Positions 32,356-41,206 of a stretch of 64,000 nt of DNA are shown here, piece after piece. The position numbers were made by a program, and so were the translations under genes. Source of the stretch: Agromyces mediolanus (GTDB lineage: Bacteria > Actinomycetota > Actinomycetes > Actinomycetales > Microbacteriaceae); NCBI RefSeq assembly GCF_014648575.1, contig NZ_BMRJ01000001.1, positions 294,623 to 358,622 of the forward strand, read 5' to 3'. Under the pieces are notes generated by a model. That model was given only the letters and a program-made list of their open reading frames with translations, did not search any database and was not told the DNA's origin. Positions within the stretch are counted from its first letter, which is position 1; every line of letters begins with the position of its first letter.

Positions 32356-35300
32356 GTGACTGCGCCGCCGACCGACCCCGCCGACTGGCGCGCGGCGCTC
32401 GACGGACTCGTGCCGCCGGCCGAGCCGGGGGTGCGCGGCCGGCCGGTCGCGCCGGCCGAGGAACGCGGAGCGCCCGGCCCGGCTCGGCAGGCGCCCACCC
32501 CGCTCGCGCTGCAGTTCGAGCTGCGGCACCGACTCGAGCAGAGACCGGGGCAGTGGCGCGGTCCGAAGGACGAGCCGGCCGCCCGCCCCGCCCAGGTCGA
32601 CCGGCTCGCCGCCCGGCCGGTGACCAGAGGCGCGCGCGGCGCCTGGGTGAAACAGGGGCTGACCTGGCAGAACGTCGCCTACCAGGGTGAAGCGGGCGGC
32701 TTCGACCCGGTGCACGCCCGCTGGTTCGCCCAGTTCGCCCTGCTCAAGGGCGGCAACCCGGGGGTCTACAACCCGTACGGTTCCGACTGGATCACGCTCG
32801 ACGAGTACGAGAGCCCCGTGCTCTGGGCGCTGCTCGCCGAGGCGGTGCGGCTCGGCATCCCGCTCGTGGGCGGCGAGGCGACCCCGACCGTGCGCGTGCT
32901 CGGGGCCGCCGAGCTCGGCTTCGACGCGAGCGCCGACGATGGCGGGCTGAGCCTCGCCCCGGTCGCGCGCTTCGCCGGGCGCCGGGAGCCGGCACCGGTG
33001 CCGCTCGGCGGAGTGCGGCTGATCGGCCGGCACGGCCTGTACCGGGCCGCCTTCGAGCGGGGCGCGATCGAGCTGGCCCCGCTCGCCGCCGCGCCGTCGG
33101 CCGCCCAGCTCGCACTGCTCGACCGGCCGGATCCGGTGCGGGTGCCCGCCGCCGAGCTCGCGGAGTTCACGCGCACCCACTACTTCGCACTCGCGCAGGC
33201 GGTGCCGGTCGCGAGCGCCGACGGCAGCTTCGAGCCGCCGCCCGCGCCGCCCGCGGAGCTCGTGCTGCAGCTGCGCTACGAGACGGGCGACGTCGTGCGC
33301 GCCGCGTGGACCTGGCGCTTCGCCGACGGTCGCGTCGCCGAGGCGAGCGCCGACGACGCGGAAGACGGCGAGGGCCGGGCGGATGCCGAGCGCGATCCCG
33401 ACCTCGTCGCGCGCGTGCTCGACGTGCTCGGCTGGGTCCCGTTCGAGGCGGTCGTGCTGCGCGGCATCGACGCCGCCCGCTTCGTCGCCGAGCGGCTGCC
33501 CGAGCTCGAGCGCCTCGCCGAGACGCGGCGGCTCGTCATCGAAGAGCGCGGCGAGCGGCCCGACTACCGCGAGCTGCTCGACCCGCCCGAGCTGCGCGTC
33601 ACGATGGTCGAGTCGCCCAAGACCGACTGGCTCGACCTCGGGGTCGTCGTCACCGTGAACGGCAAGCCGGTGCCGTTCCTGCCGCTGTTCCGCGCGCTCG
33701 CGCAGGGGCGCAAGCGCCTGCTCCTCGTCGACCGCAGCTATCTCTCGCTCGAGCTGCCCGTCTTCGACGAGCTCCGCGCGCTCATCGCCGAAGCCGAGGG
33801 GCTGGTCGAGTGGGAGGCGGGCCTCAGGATGCCGCGCGAGCAGGCGCTCGCGCTCTACGCGGACTTCGAAGATCTCGCCGAGTTCGACGGTCCCGCGCTC
33901 GCCTGGCGTGCGCTCATCGCCGCGGTCGGGGCGCCCTCGGAGGGCGCGGATGCCTCGGCCGCGTCGGCCCCGGTCGAGCCGCCCGCCGGGTTCGCGCTGC
34001 CGCTCCGGCCGTACCAGCTCGAGGGCTTCCGCTGGCTGGCCCGGATGCGGGCGGCGGGGCTCGGCGCGGTGCTCGCCGACGACATGGGGCTCGGCAAGAC
34101 GGCGCAGGCGCTCGCGCTCATCGCCCACGCCGCGCACGAGGGGTCGGGCCCGTTCCTCGTCGTCGCGCCCACCTCGGTGGCGTCGAACTGGGTCGCGGAG
34201 GCGGCGCGCTTCGTGCCCGGCCTCCGGGTGGCGCGGCTCACGACGACCGAGCGCGCCGGTCGCCCGGGCATCGCCGAGGCGGCGGCCTCCGCCGAGCTCG
34301 TGGTGACGAGCTACGCGGTGCTCCGGCTCGAGGCGGAGCGCTTCGCCGAGGTGGCCTGGGGCGGGCTCGTGCTCGACGAGGCGCAGTTCGTGAAGAACCC
34401 GAAGACGCGCGTGCACGAGGCGGCCCGGGCCATCCGCGCCCCGTTCGTCCTGGCGCTCACCGGCACGCCGATCGAGAACCATCTCGGCGAGCTGTGGGCG
34501 ATCCTGCGCCTCGTCGCCCCCGGTCTCTTCCCGAGCCGGCGCGGCTTCGACGAGCGGTACCGCCGACCGATCGAGGACGACGGCAACACCGAACGCCTCG
34601 CGAAGCTCCGCCGCCGCATCCGGCCGTTCCTGCTGCGCCGCACGAAGGAGCTCGTCGCGCCCGAGCTGCCCGAGAAGCAGGAGCAGACGATCGCCGTCGA
34701 GCTCTCGGCCGCCCACCGCCGGGTCTACGACGCGACGCTGCAGCGCGAACGGCAGAAGCTGCTCGATCTCGTGAAGGACGAGAGCGGCCGCTTCATCCTG
34801 TACCGCTCGCTCACCCTGCTGCGCATGCTCGCGCTCGACCCCGGGCTCATCGACCCCGCGCACGACGGCCTCGGCTCGGCGAAGCTCGATGCGCTGCTCG
34901 AGCAGCTCGAGGAGCTCATCGCCGAGGGGCACCGGGCGATCGTCTTCAGCCAGTTCACCTCGTTCCTCGCGCGCGCCGCGGCGCGGCTCGAGGCGGCCGG
35001 CATCCCCTTCGCGCTGCTCGACGGCTCGACGCCGGTGGCGCGGCGGGATGCCGAAGCGGCCCGGTTCCGGGCGGGGGAGGCGCAGGTCTTCCTGATCAGC
35101 CTCAAGGCGGGCGGCTTCGGACTGAACCTCGTCGAGGCGGACTACGTGTTCCTGCTCGATCCGTGGTGGAACCCGGCGAGCGAGCAGCAGGCGATCGACC
35201 GCGCGCACCGCATCGGCCGCACCGAGCGGGTGATGGTCTACCGGCTCGTCGCGGCCGACACGATCGAGGAGAAGGTGCTCGCCCTGCAGACCCGCAAGGG

Positions 35301-35499
35301 CGAGCTCGTGGCCGGCGTGCTCGGCGCGGGGGCGGCGGAGGCCGGTGGGGCGGAGGCCGACGCGGGGGAGGCTGACGCGGCGGAGGCCGACGCCGACCTG
35401 GCCGAGGCATCCGAGTCCGACGGGCTCGCCCCCGACGACGTCGACTTCGCCGAGGCGCGGTTCAGCGCGGAGGAGCTGCGCGCACTCCTCGACGGCTGA
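32356..35499 (+). CDS. SNF2-family helicase (HepA/RapA-like DEAD/DEAH ATPase)
   Basis: A 1047-residue ATPase. The N-terminal half (about 1-530) is a divergent region with SNF2_assoc-type features. The Snf2 ATPase core starts near 545: LRPYQLEGFRWL, Walker A DDMGLGKT (Lys581), DEAQ Walker B, LTGTPIENHLGELW, LLRRTKELV. The helicase C-terminal lobe has FSQFTSFL and the arginine-finger motif QAIDRAHRIGRTERVMVYRLV. An Ala/Glu/Asp-rich repeat-like linker (GGAEADAGEADAAEADADLAEA) precedes the C-terminus. Bacterial members remodel RNA polymerase or DNA complexes. An SWIM-domain partner is often adjacent but is absent here. The GTG start is chosen because ATG 32348 is out of frame. Confidence 0.88.
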   Translation: MTAPPTDPADWRAALDGLVPPAEPGVRGRPVAPAEERGAPGPARQAPTPLALQFELRHRLEQRPGQWRGPKDEPAARPAQVDRLAARPVTRGARGAWVKQGLTWQNVAYQGEAGGFDPVHARWFAQFALLKGGNPGVYNPYGSDWITLDEYESPVLWALLAEAVRLGIPLVGGEATPTVRVLGAAELGFDASADDGGLSLAPVARFAGRREPAPVPLGGVRLIGRHGLYRAAFERGAIELAPLAAAPSAAQLALLDRPDPVRVPAAELAEFTRTHYFALAQAVPVASADGSFEPPPAPPAELVLQLRYETGDVVRAAWTWRFADGRVAEASADDAEDGEGRADAERDPDLVARVLDVLGWVPFEAVVLRGIDAARFVAERLPELERLAETRRLVIEERGERPDYRELLDPPELRVTMVESPKTDWLDLGVVVTVNGKPVPFLPLFRALAQGRKRLLLVDRSYLSLELPVFDELRALIAEAEGLVEWEAGLRMPREQALALYADFEDLAEFDGPALAWRALIAAVGAPSEGADASAASAPVEPPAGFALPLRPYQLEGFRWLARMRAAGLGAVLADDMGLGKTAQALALIAHAAHEGSGPFLVVAPTSVASNWVAEAARFVPGLRVARLTTTERAGRPGIAEAAASAELVVTSYAVLRLEAERFAEVAWGGLVLDEAQFVKNPKTRVHEAARAIRAPFVLALTGTPIENHLGELWAILRLVAPGLFPSRRGFDERYRRPIEDDGNTERLAKLRRRIRPFLLRRTKELVAPELPEKQEQTIAVELSAAHRRVYDATLQRERQKLLDLVKDESGRFILYRSLTLLRMLALDPGLIDPAHDGLGSAKLDALLEQLEELIAEGHRAIVFSQFTSFLARAAARLEAAGIPFALLDGSTPVARRDAEAARFRAGEAQVFLISLKAGGFGLNLVEADYVFLLDPWWNPASEQQAIDRAHRIGRTERVMVYRLVAADTIEEKVLALQTRKGELVAGVLGAGAAEAGGAEADAGEADAAEADADLAEASESDGLAPDDVDFAEARFSAEELRALLDG

Positions 35500-35530
35500 A
35501 CCGGCCCTCTCGCCTCGCCGCTCACCGCAA

Positions 35531-35582
35531 GACGTCGGTTTCTGCGGGTGCCGAGCGCTCGTGACCCGCGAACACTGACGTC
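35531..35582. repeat. interrupted palindrome related to the 7567 element
   Basis: GACGTC (35531-35536) and GACGTC (35577-35582) flank GCGGGT (35544-35549) and ACCCGC (35564-35569). The order GACGT, TGCGGGTGCCGAG, ACCCGC, GACGTCATG matches the element at 7567-7630 and indicates a dispersed palindromic family. It lies between the convergent SNF2 and MFS genes. Confidence 0.65.
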
Positions 35583-36936
35583 ATGACCCGAGGCCGGCAT
35601 CCGGGTCGGGGCGCGGGCCGCGCCGGCGTCGGGGTTCCTCGATGCCGAGGTGCACCCGGGTGCGCCTGCGCTCGATGACGATCATGAGCGCGCCGAGCCC
35701 CCACAGCGGCAGTTGTGTGAGGAACGCGATCTTGAACGCCTCGAGCGAGTAGTCCTCCGGCGTGCCCGCACCCTGCAGGTCCATCGCGAGGCCGATCAGG
35801 AAGATCGCGATGAGCGCCGCAATGAACCCGCCGCCGTTCACGATGCCGTTCGCCGTGCTCAGGCGGTGGCTCGGGTTGAAGGTGCGCGCGTGGTCGAAGG
35901 CGATCATCGAGGCCGGGCCGCCGGTCGCGAGGGCGAGCGCGAGCCCGAACAGCAGCCACAGCGGCGTCTGCCCGGGCCACACGATCACGGCGATCCAGAC
36001 GAGGGCCTGGATGCCGACGATCGGCAGCACCAGCAGGCGGGAGCGGCGCATCGGATGCCGGCTCGAGAGCAGCCCGATCACGGGCCCGACGATCATGCCG
36101 AACACGACGAAGACGCTGATGATGAGCGAGGCGGTCGCGGGGCTCAGGCCCTCGCCGCTCGTGAGGAACGGGAAGCCCCAGAGCATGACGAAGGCGGTGC
36201 CGGCGAACGGGGTCGTGAAGTGCGACCAGAACGCCAGCCGGGTCGCCGGGTGGCCCCAGCTCTCGCGGAAGCCCTCGCGCAGGTCGGCGGCGGAGGTGAC
36301 GACGCGGATCGCGCCCGTCTCGGTGTTCACCGCGATGTCGGCGTCACGGCCGGGCGGACGGTTGCGGATGACCCCGAAGGTCAGCACGGCGAAGAGCACG
36401 CCGAGCCCGGCGAGGCTGCCGAACGCCACCGACCAGCTCGTCGCGTGCAGCAGGGCGGCCATCGGGAGCAGCGCGAGCAACTGCCCGAGCTGGCCGACGA
36501 TGCCCGTCATCTGCACGATGAACGGCGAGCGCTGATCGGGGAACCAGGTGGCGACGACGCGCAGCACGCTCGGGAAGATCGCCGCGTCGCCCGCGCCGAG
36601 CAGCATGCGCGCGAAGATCGCGATGCCCACGTTCGGTGCGAACGCCATCACGAGCTGGCCCGCGGCCATCAGCAGCATGCCGATCGTGATGATCGGCCGG
36701 GCGCCGTAACGGTCGAGCAGCAGCCCGACGGGGATCTGCATGAGCCCGTAGACCGCGAGCTGGATGACGGCGAACATCGACAGCGTCGAGGCATCCGCCT
36801 GGAAGCGTTCCGCGGCATCGACGCCGACGGCGGAGAGCGAGGTGCGATTCGTGACCGAGACGATGTAGGCGGCGACGCCGACGGCCCAGACGACCCAGAT
36901 GCGCCAGGGCGCTGCGGCGGCGACGCGGGTCACCAT
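35581..36936 (-). CDS. major facilitator superfamily transporter
   Basis: A 451-residue membrane protein with 12 predicted helices. The MFS loop motif appears as LLLDRYGARPIITIG after helix 2 and a weaker one in the second half. NGIVNGGGFIAALIAIFLIG lies near the end. The start at 36936 overlaps the PNPOx-like gene by seven bases, so the two form an operon divergent from MarR. Substrate unknown; the family spans drug export and metabolite uptake. A basic RRRRGPRP tail is cytosolic. Confidence 0.88.
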   Translation of the reverse strand: MVTRVAAAAPWRIWVVWAVGVAAYIVSVTNRTSLSAVGVDAAERFQADASTLSMFAVIQLAVYGLMQIPVGLLLDRYGARPIITIGMLLMAAGQLVMAFAPNVGIAIFARMLLGAGDAAIFPSVLRVVATWFPDQRSPFIVQMTGIVGQLGQLLALLPMAALLHATSWSVAFGSLAGLGVLFAVLTFGVIRNRPPGRDADIAVNTETGAIRVVTSAADLREGFRESWGHPATRLAFWSHFTTPFAGTAFVMLWGFPFLTSGEGLSPATASLIISVFVVFGMIVGPVIGLLSSRHPMRRSRLLVLPIVGIQALVWIAVIVWPGQTPLWLLFGLALALATGGPASMIAFDHARTFNPSHRLSTANGIVNGGGFIAALIAIFLIGLAMDLQGAGTPEDYSLEAFKIAFLTQLPLWGLGALMIVIERRRTRVHLGIEEPRRRRGPRPDPDAGLGS

Positions 36937-37403
36937 CCGATGAGCTTCGTGGGGCGCACCCGGAGCACGGTGGAGTAGTCGCCCGTCATCCGGTCGAGCG
37001 ACCAGCCGAGCCGCTCGAGCCCGGCGCGGTACTTGGCGAGGTAGGGCTCGCGCAGCCGCTCGATCCACTCGGCCGCGGACTCCTCGCTCAGCTCGGCGAG
37101 CCCCTGGAAGACGGTGACGTCTTCGCCCTCGGCGTCGGTCTCGAAGTGCACGAGCACCTTCGGGTCGCGGCGCACGTTGCGCGTCTTCACCGAGCCGGGC
37201 TGCACGAGCACCTGGATCGTGTCGCCCTCCCAGAGGAACCACACCGGCACCGCGTGCGGGAAGCCGTGCCGGTCGATCGTGCCGAGCCAGGCGACCTCCT
37301 CGGTGCCGAGCCGTGCGAGCGCCCGGGCGTGAACGGGGTTCGCGGGGTCGAAGTCGAAGGGGGCGGGCGGCTCGGGGGACGGTGCGGGCGGTGAAGCTGA
37401 CAT
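36930..37403 (-). CDS. PNPOx-like flavin/F420-binding oxidoreductase
   Basis: A 157-residue protein of the pyridoxamine-5-phosphate-oxidase-like split-barrel fold. It shows EEVAWLGTIDRHGFPHAVPVWFLWEGD, VQPGSVKTRNVRRDPKVLVHFETD and a C-terminal LRVRPTKLIGW. Actinobacterial members commonly use F420 or bind flavin or heme. A Pro-rich N-terminal 17 residues precede the fold. It is transcribed away from marR over a region with two marR-type palindromes and is followed by the MFS gene. The reaction is unknown. Confidence 0.8.
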   Translation of the reverse strand: MSASPPAPSPEPPAPFDFDPANPVHARALARLGTEEVAWLGTIDRHGFPHAVPVWFLWEGDTIQVLVQPGSVKTRNVRRDPKVLVHFETDAEGEDVTVFQGLAELSEESAAEWIERLREPYLAKYRAGLERLGWSLDRMTGDYSTVLRVRPTKLIGW

Positions 37404-37482
37404 CTGGTGGTGACCTCCGCGTCAAGCCTCGCAGTCCGGCCCGGGCGAGGCAAGCGAGGCGCGGCGGCCGCGCCAGTTCGGT

Positions 37483-37525
37483 GTTGCGGAATGCAACGGG
37501 CGGGCGTAGCGTTGCATATCGCAAC
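37483..37525. promoter_or_regulatory. paired MarR-type operators
   Basis: Two copies of GTTGC-N5-GCAAC, at 37483-37497 and 37511-37525, 28 bp centre to centre, in the gap between the divergent PNPOx-like and marR genes. The identical arms and spacing indicate cooperative binding of one dimeric regulator, most simply the adjacent MarR protein, controlling both directions. Confidence 0.75.
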
Positions 37526-37545
37526 AGCAGATCCGGGAGGTCGCG

Positions 37546-38013
37546 ATGGTCGAAGCAGTCGGGCGCAACGCCGACGCACGCACGCGGAGCGCGGACGCCG
37601 CCGCCATCCTGAGCGCGCTCATCGTCGTCTCCCGTCGCGGCGTCGCCGACGCGCGGACCGCGCGCATCCGGCTCTCGATGACCGAGCAGTCGATCCTCGG
37701 CTACCTCGTCGAGCACCCGGGTGCCCGCTCCACCGACATCGCGCAGGCGTTCCGGCTGAACCGCTCGACCGTGTCCCGGCAGCTCGCCGGCCTCGTGCGG
37801 CTCGGCGTCGTGCGCGAACTCACCGATGCCTCGGGGCGCGGCACCCCGCTCGAGCTCACCGAGGATGGCTGGGCCGCCTACCACGAGGCGATCGGCATCC
37901 TGCAGGGCGTCGTCGACCGCCACCTGAGCGACTGGAGCGATGACGAGGTGGCGCGCTTCGCGCGCGACCTGCAGCGCTTCAACCGTGACGCCGAGGGCGA
38001 GACCCGCCCCTGA
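37546..38013 (+). CDS. MarR-family transcriptional regulator
   Basis: A 155-residue winged-helix protein: SMTEQSILGYLVEHPGARSTDIAQAFRLNRSTVSRQLAGLVRLGVV, followed by the wing GRGTPLELTEDGWAAY, flanked by dimerisation helices. GGGAGG precedes ATG 37546. It heads a unit with a 3-hydroxyacyl-CoA dehydrogenase and faces a PNPOx-MFS operon over two GTTGC-N5-GCAAC palindromes. Repression of both units with release by an acyl-CoA or aromatic ligand would be typical but is not shown. Confidence 0.88.
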   Translation: MVEAVGRNADARTRSADAAAILSALIVVSRRGVADARTARIRLSMTEQSILGYLVEHPGARSTDIAQAFRLNRSTVSRQLAGLVRLGVVRELTDASGRGTPLELTEDGWAAYHEAIGILQGVVDRHLSDWSDDEVARFARDLQRFNRDAEGETRP

Positions 38014-38086
38014 CGTCGCCCGAGCGGGCGGCCCACCGCCGCTCGAGCAGCTCCACCAGAAGCTCCACAAGAGAAGAGGAATGACC

Positions 38087-38941
38087 ATGCAACACATCAC
38101 CGTGCTCGGCACCGGAGTGCTCGGCTCGCAGATCGCGTTCCAGACCGCGTACCACGGCTTCGACGTGGTGGCCTACGACGTCGACGAGCCCGCGCTCGTC
38201 GCGGCGAAGGAGCGCTTCGCCAAGCTCGCCGAGACCTACCGCGCCGAGGGCGTGGCCGGTGCCGCCGAGGGCAAGGCGGAGGAGGCGCTCGCGCGCATCC
38301 GCACGAGCCACGTGCTCGCCGACGCCGTCGCCGACGCCGACCTCGTGATCGAGGCCGTGCCCGAGAACCCCGACATCAAGAAGTCTGTCTACGAGGAGCT
38401 CGGTCGGGTCGCCCCCGCCCGCACGATCTTCGCGACGAACTCCTCGACGCTGCTGCCGAGCGCGCTCGCGCCGTTCACCGGGCGGCCGGAGCAGTTCCTG
38501 GCGCTGCACTTCGCGAACCGCGTCTGGGCGCACAACACCGCCGAGGTGATGGGCACCGAGCAGACCGACCCGGCCGTGTACCGGGCGGTCGTCGAGTTCG
38601 CCGGGCAGATCGGCATGGTCCCGATCGAGATCAAGAAGGAGAAGGCCGGGTACCTGCTGAACTCGCTGCTCGTGCCGTTCCTGCAGGCCGCCGGCGAGCT
38701 GCTCGTGGACGGCATCGCCGAGCCGGAGGCGATCGACCAGACTTGGCGCATCGGCACCGGCGCCCCGATGGGGCCCTTCCAGATCTACGACATCGTCGGC
38801 CTGACCACGGCGTACAACATCTCGATGATGGGCGACGAGAAGCAGCGCGCCTTCGCCGCGCTCATCAAGGAGCGCTACATCGACCAGGGCAAGCTCGGCG
38901 TCGCGACGGGCGAGGGCTTCTACACCTACCCCGCGGCCTGA
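38087..38941 (+). CDS. 3-hydroxyacyl-CoA dehydrogenase family protein
   Basis: A 284-residue NAD-dependent dehydrogenase: Rossmann motif VLGTGVLGSQIAFQTAYHG (residues about 5-25), DLVIEAVPENPDIKKSVYEEL, NSSTLLPS and LHFANRVWAHNTAEVM as substrate and catalytic segments, then the helical C-terminal domain (KEKAGYLLNSLLVPFLQAAGELL). It would interconvert 3-hydroxyacyl-CoA and 3-ketoacyl-CoA. The length matches single-function 3-hydroxybutyryl-CoA dehydrogenases. AAGAGGA lies six bases before ATG 38087; ATG 38081 directly abuts it. Thiolase and hydratase genes are absent, so the pathway is open. Confidence 0.85.
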   Translation: MQHITVLGTGVLGSQIAFQTAYHGFDVVAYDVDEPALVAAKERFAKLAETYRAEGVAGAAEGKAEEALARIRTSHVLADAVADADLVIEAVPENPDIKKSVYEELGRVAPARTIFATNSSTLLPSALAPFTGRPEQFLALHFANRVWAHNTAEVMGTEQTDPAVYRAVVEFAGQIGMVPIEIKKEKAGYLLNSLLVPFLQAAGELLVDGIAEPEAIDQTWRIGTGAPMGPFQIYDIVGLTTAYNISMMGDEKQRAFAALIKERYIDQGKLGVATGEGFYTYPAA

Positions 38942-39016
38942 GCCGCCGGCGGCTCGCCCGGTCCCGCGCGCAGCGCCGGCGCCGCTGCGCCCCGCCCGCG
39001 GCTCCGGCGAACGACA

Positions 39017-39051
39017 GAACGCCCGCCCCTCATTCGGAGGGGCGGGCGTTC
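39017..39051. terminator. bidirectional terminator hairpin
   Basis: GAACGCCCGCCCCT (39017-39030) and AGGGGCGGGCGTTC (39038-39051) form a perfect 14-bp stem with a 7-nt loop between the convergent dehydrogenase and ABC exporter genes. Confidence 0.85.
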
Positions 39052-39067
39052 CGCATGCGGTGAGTGG

Positions 39068-41206
39068 TCAGCTCGTCTCGGCGGAACCCGCCGAGCGCTG
39101 GGCCGAGGCCGGAGCCCCGCCCTGGACATCGGCGGTCTCGCCGCCCTCGCCGTCGACCGTCTCGTCGTCGGCGTCGCCCGTGACGACGGTGCCGTCGCCG
39201 AGCGCCGCCTCGGCGTCGAGGTCGGTGGCCGCCTGCTCGAACTGCGAGTTGTAGAGGCGGTAGTACGCGCCCTTCTTCTCGATCAGCTGCTCGTGGTTGC
39301 CCTGCTCGACGATGTCGCCGTGCTCCATCACGAGGATGAGGTCGGCGTCGCGGATCGTCGAGAGCCGGTGCGCGATCACGAAGGAGGTGCGTCCCTCGCG
39401 GAGCGCCGCCATCGCGTTCTGCAGCAGCAGCTCGGTGCGGGTGTCGACGGAGCTCGTCGCCTCGTCGAGGATGAGCACCGAGGGCTGCGACACGAACGCG
39501 CGGGCGATCGTGATGAGCTGCTTCTCGCCGGCGGACACGTTGGCGGCGTCCTCGTCGAGCACGGTGTCGTACCCGTCGGGCAGCGAGTGCACGAAGCGGT
39601 CGACGTAGGTGGCCTTCGCCGCCGCGATGATCTCGTCGTCGCTCGCCGACTGCCGGCCGTAGCGGATGTTCTCGCGGATGGTGCCGGCGAACAGCCACGG
39701 GTCCTGCAGCACCATGCCGGTGCGGGCGCGGACGTCGTGCCGGGTGAGCTCGGCGATGTCCTGACCGTTCAGCAGGATGCGGCCGCCGTTCAGCTCGTAG
39801 AACCGCATGATGAGGTTCACGAGCGTCGTCTTGCCGGCGCCCGTCGGCCCCACGATCGCGACCGTCTGCCCGGGTTCGACCCGGAACGAGAGGTCGCGGA
39901 TGAGCGGCCGGTCGGGGTGGTACGCGAACGAGACGTGCTCGAACTCGATCGTGCCGTCGCCGACGGCCGGAGCGGGCGCGTCGGCCGCGTCGGCCTCCTG
40001 CTCGTCCTGGTCGAGCAGCTCGAAGACGCGCTCGGCCGAGGCCGTGCCCGACTGCACCACGGCGGCCATGCCGCCGAGCTCCGAGAGGGGCTGCGTGAAC
40101 TGCTGCGAGTACTGGATGAACGCCTGCACGTCGCCGAGCCGCAGCTGGCCGCCGGCCACCATGAGCCCGCCGAGCACCGCGATGCCGACGTAGGTCAGGT
40201 TCCCGATGAACATCATGCCGGGCATCATGATGTTCGAGAGGAACTGCGCCTTGAACGAGGCCCGGTAGAGCTCCTCGTTCTCGGCCTTGAACGCCTCGAG
40301 GCTCGACTGCTCGCGACCGAACACCTTGACGAGCGCGTGGCCCGAGAACGACTCCTCGACGCGGGCGTTCAGTCGGCCGACCTTGCGCCACTGGATGCCG
40401 AAGGCCTTCTGCGACTTCGGGCCGATGATGCCGAAGATCACGGCCATGAGCGGCAGCGACACGAGGGCGACGAGCGAGAGCTGCCACGAGATCGAGAACA
40501 TCATGATGAGCACGCCGACCACGGTGAGCACCGCGGTGAGCGCTCCGGAGAGCGACTGCTGCATCATCTGGGTGATGTTGTCGATGTCGTTCGTCACGCG
40601 CGAGATCAGCTCGCCGCGCTGCACCTTGTCGAAGTAGCTGAGCGGCAGGCGGTTGATCTTCGCCTCGACCTCTTCGCGGAGGCGCCACATGGTGCGCACC
40701 ATGATGACGTTGATCACGTAGCCCTGGAGCCAGGTGAGCACCGCCGCCGCGAAGTACAGGCCGAGCACGAGGATGATGACCTGGCTGAGGCGCACGAAGT
40801 CGATGCCCTCGCCGGGGACGACCCCGGCCGCGGCGACGATGTTCGCGATCTCCTCCTGGCCGGCCGCCCGGAGCTGCTCGACGGCCTGCTCGGTCGTCGT
40901 TCCCGCCGGGAGCTGCGAGCCGATGACGCCGGTGAAGACGAGGTTCGTCGCCTCGCCGAGCACCTTCGGGCCGAGCACGGTGAGCAGCACGCCGACCGCG
41001 CCGAGGAGCGAGACCAGGGCGAAGGCGTACTTGTGCGGGGCCAGGAGGCCGAGGAGCCGGCCGAAGGACTGGCGGAAGTTCTTCGCCTTGCCGGGCGCGA
41101 CCGCCCCCGACCAGTCGTCGGCGGAGATGCGGGCCTGCTCGGCGAGCTCGAGTTCGAGCTTCTCCTCTTCGCTGAGCTCCGGCTGCTGCGGGGTCGTGCG
41201 GGTCAT
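39068..41206 (-). CDS. heterodimeric ABC exporter subunit with canonical ATP site
   Basis: A 712-residue half-transporter: six-helix exporter domain (about 65-420) and ATPase domain (about 460-700) with Walker A GPTGAGKTT, signature NVSAGEKQ, Walker B LILDEATSSVD with the catalytic Glu present, and the switch His in IAHRLS. An insertion of about 60 residues between the first helices and an acidic C-terminal tail are visible. The start overlaps the partner stop as ATGA. The partner lacks the catalytic Glu, so the pair matches LmrCD/TmrAB-type exporters of lipophilic drugs or lipids. Confidence 0.93.
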   Translation of the reverse strand: MTRTTPQQPELSEEEKLELELAEQARISADDWSGAVAPGKAKNFRQSFGRLLGLLAPHKYAFALVSLLGAVGVLLTVLGPKVLGEATNLVFTGVIGSQLPAGTTTEQAVEQLRAAGQEEIANIVAAAGVVPGEGIDFVRLSQVIILVLGLYFAAAVLTWLQGYVINVIMVRTMWRLREEVEAKINRLPLSYFDKVQRGELISRVTNDIDNITQMMQQSLSGALTAVLTVVGVLIMMFSISWQLSLVALVSLPLMAVIFGIIGPKSQKAFGIQWRKVGRLNARVEESFSGHALVKVFGREQSSLEAFKAENEELYRASFKAQFLSNIMMPGMMFIGNLTYVGIAVLGGLMVAGGQLRLGDVQAFIQYSQQFTQPLSELGGMAAVVQSGTASAERVFELLDQDEQEADAADAPAPAVGDGTIEFEHVSFAYHPDRPLIRDLSFRVEPGQTVAIVGPTGAGKTTLVNLIMRFYELNGGRILLNGQDIAELTRHDVRARTGMVLQDPWLFAGTIRENIRYGRQSASDDEIIAAAKATYVDRFVHSLPDGYDTVLDEDAANVSAGEKQLITIARAFVSQPSVLILDEATSSVDTRTELLLQNAMAALREGRTSFVIAHRLSTIRDADLILVMEHGDIVEQGNHEQLIEKKGAYYRLYNSQFEQAATDLDAEAALGDGTVVTGDADDETVDGEGGETADVQGGAPASAQRSAGSAETS

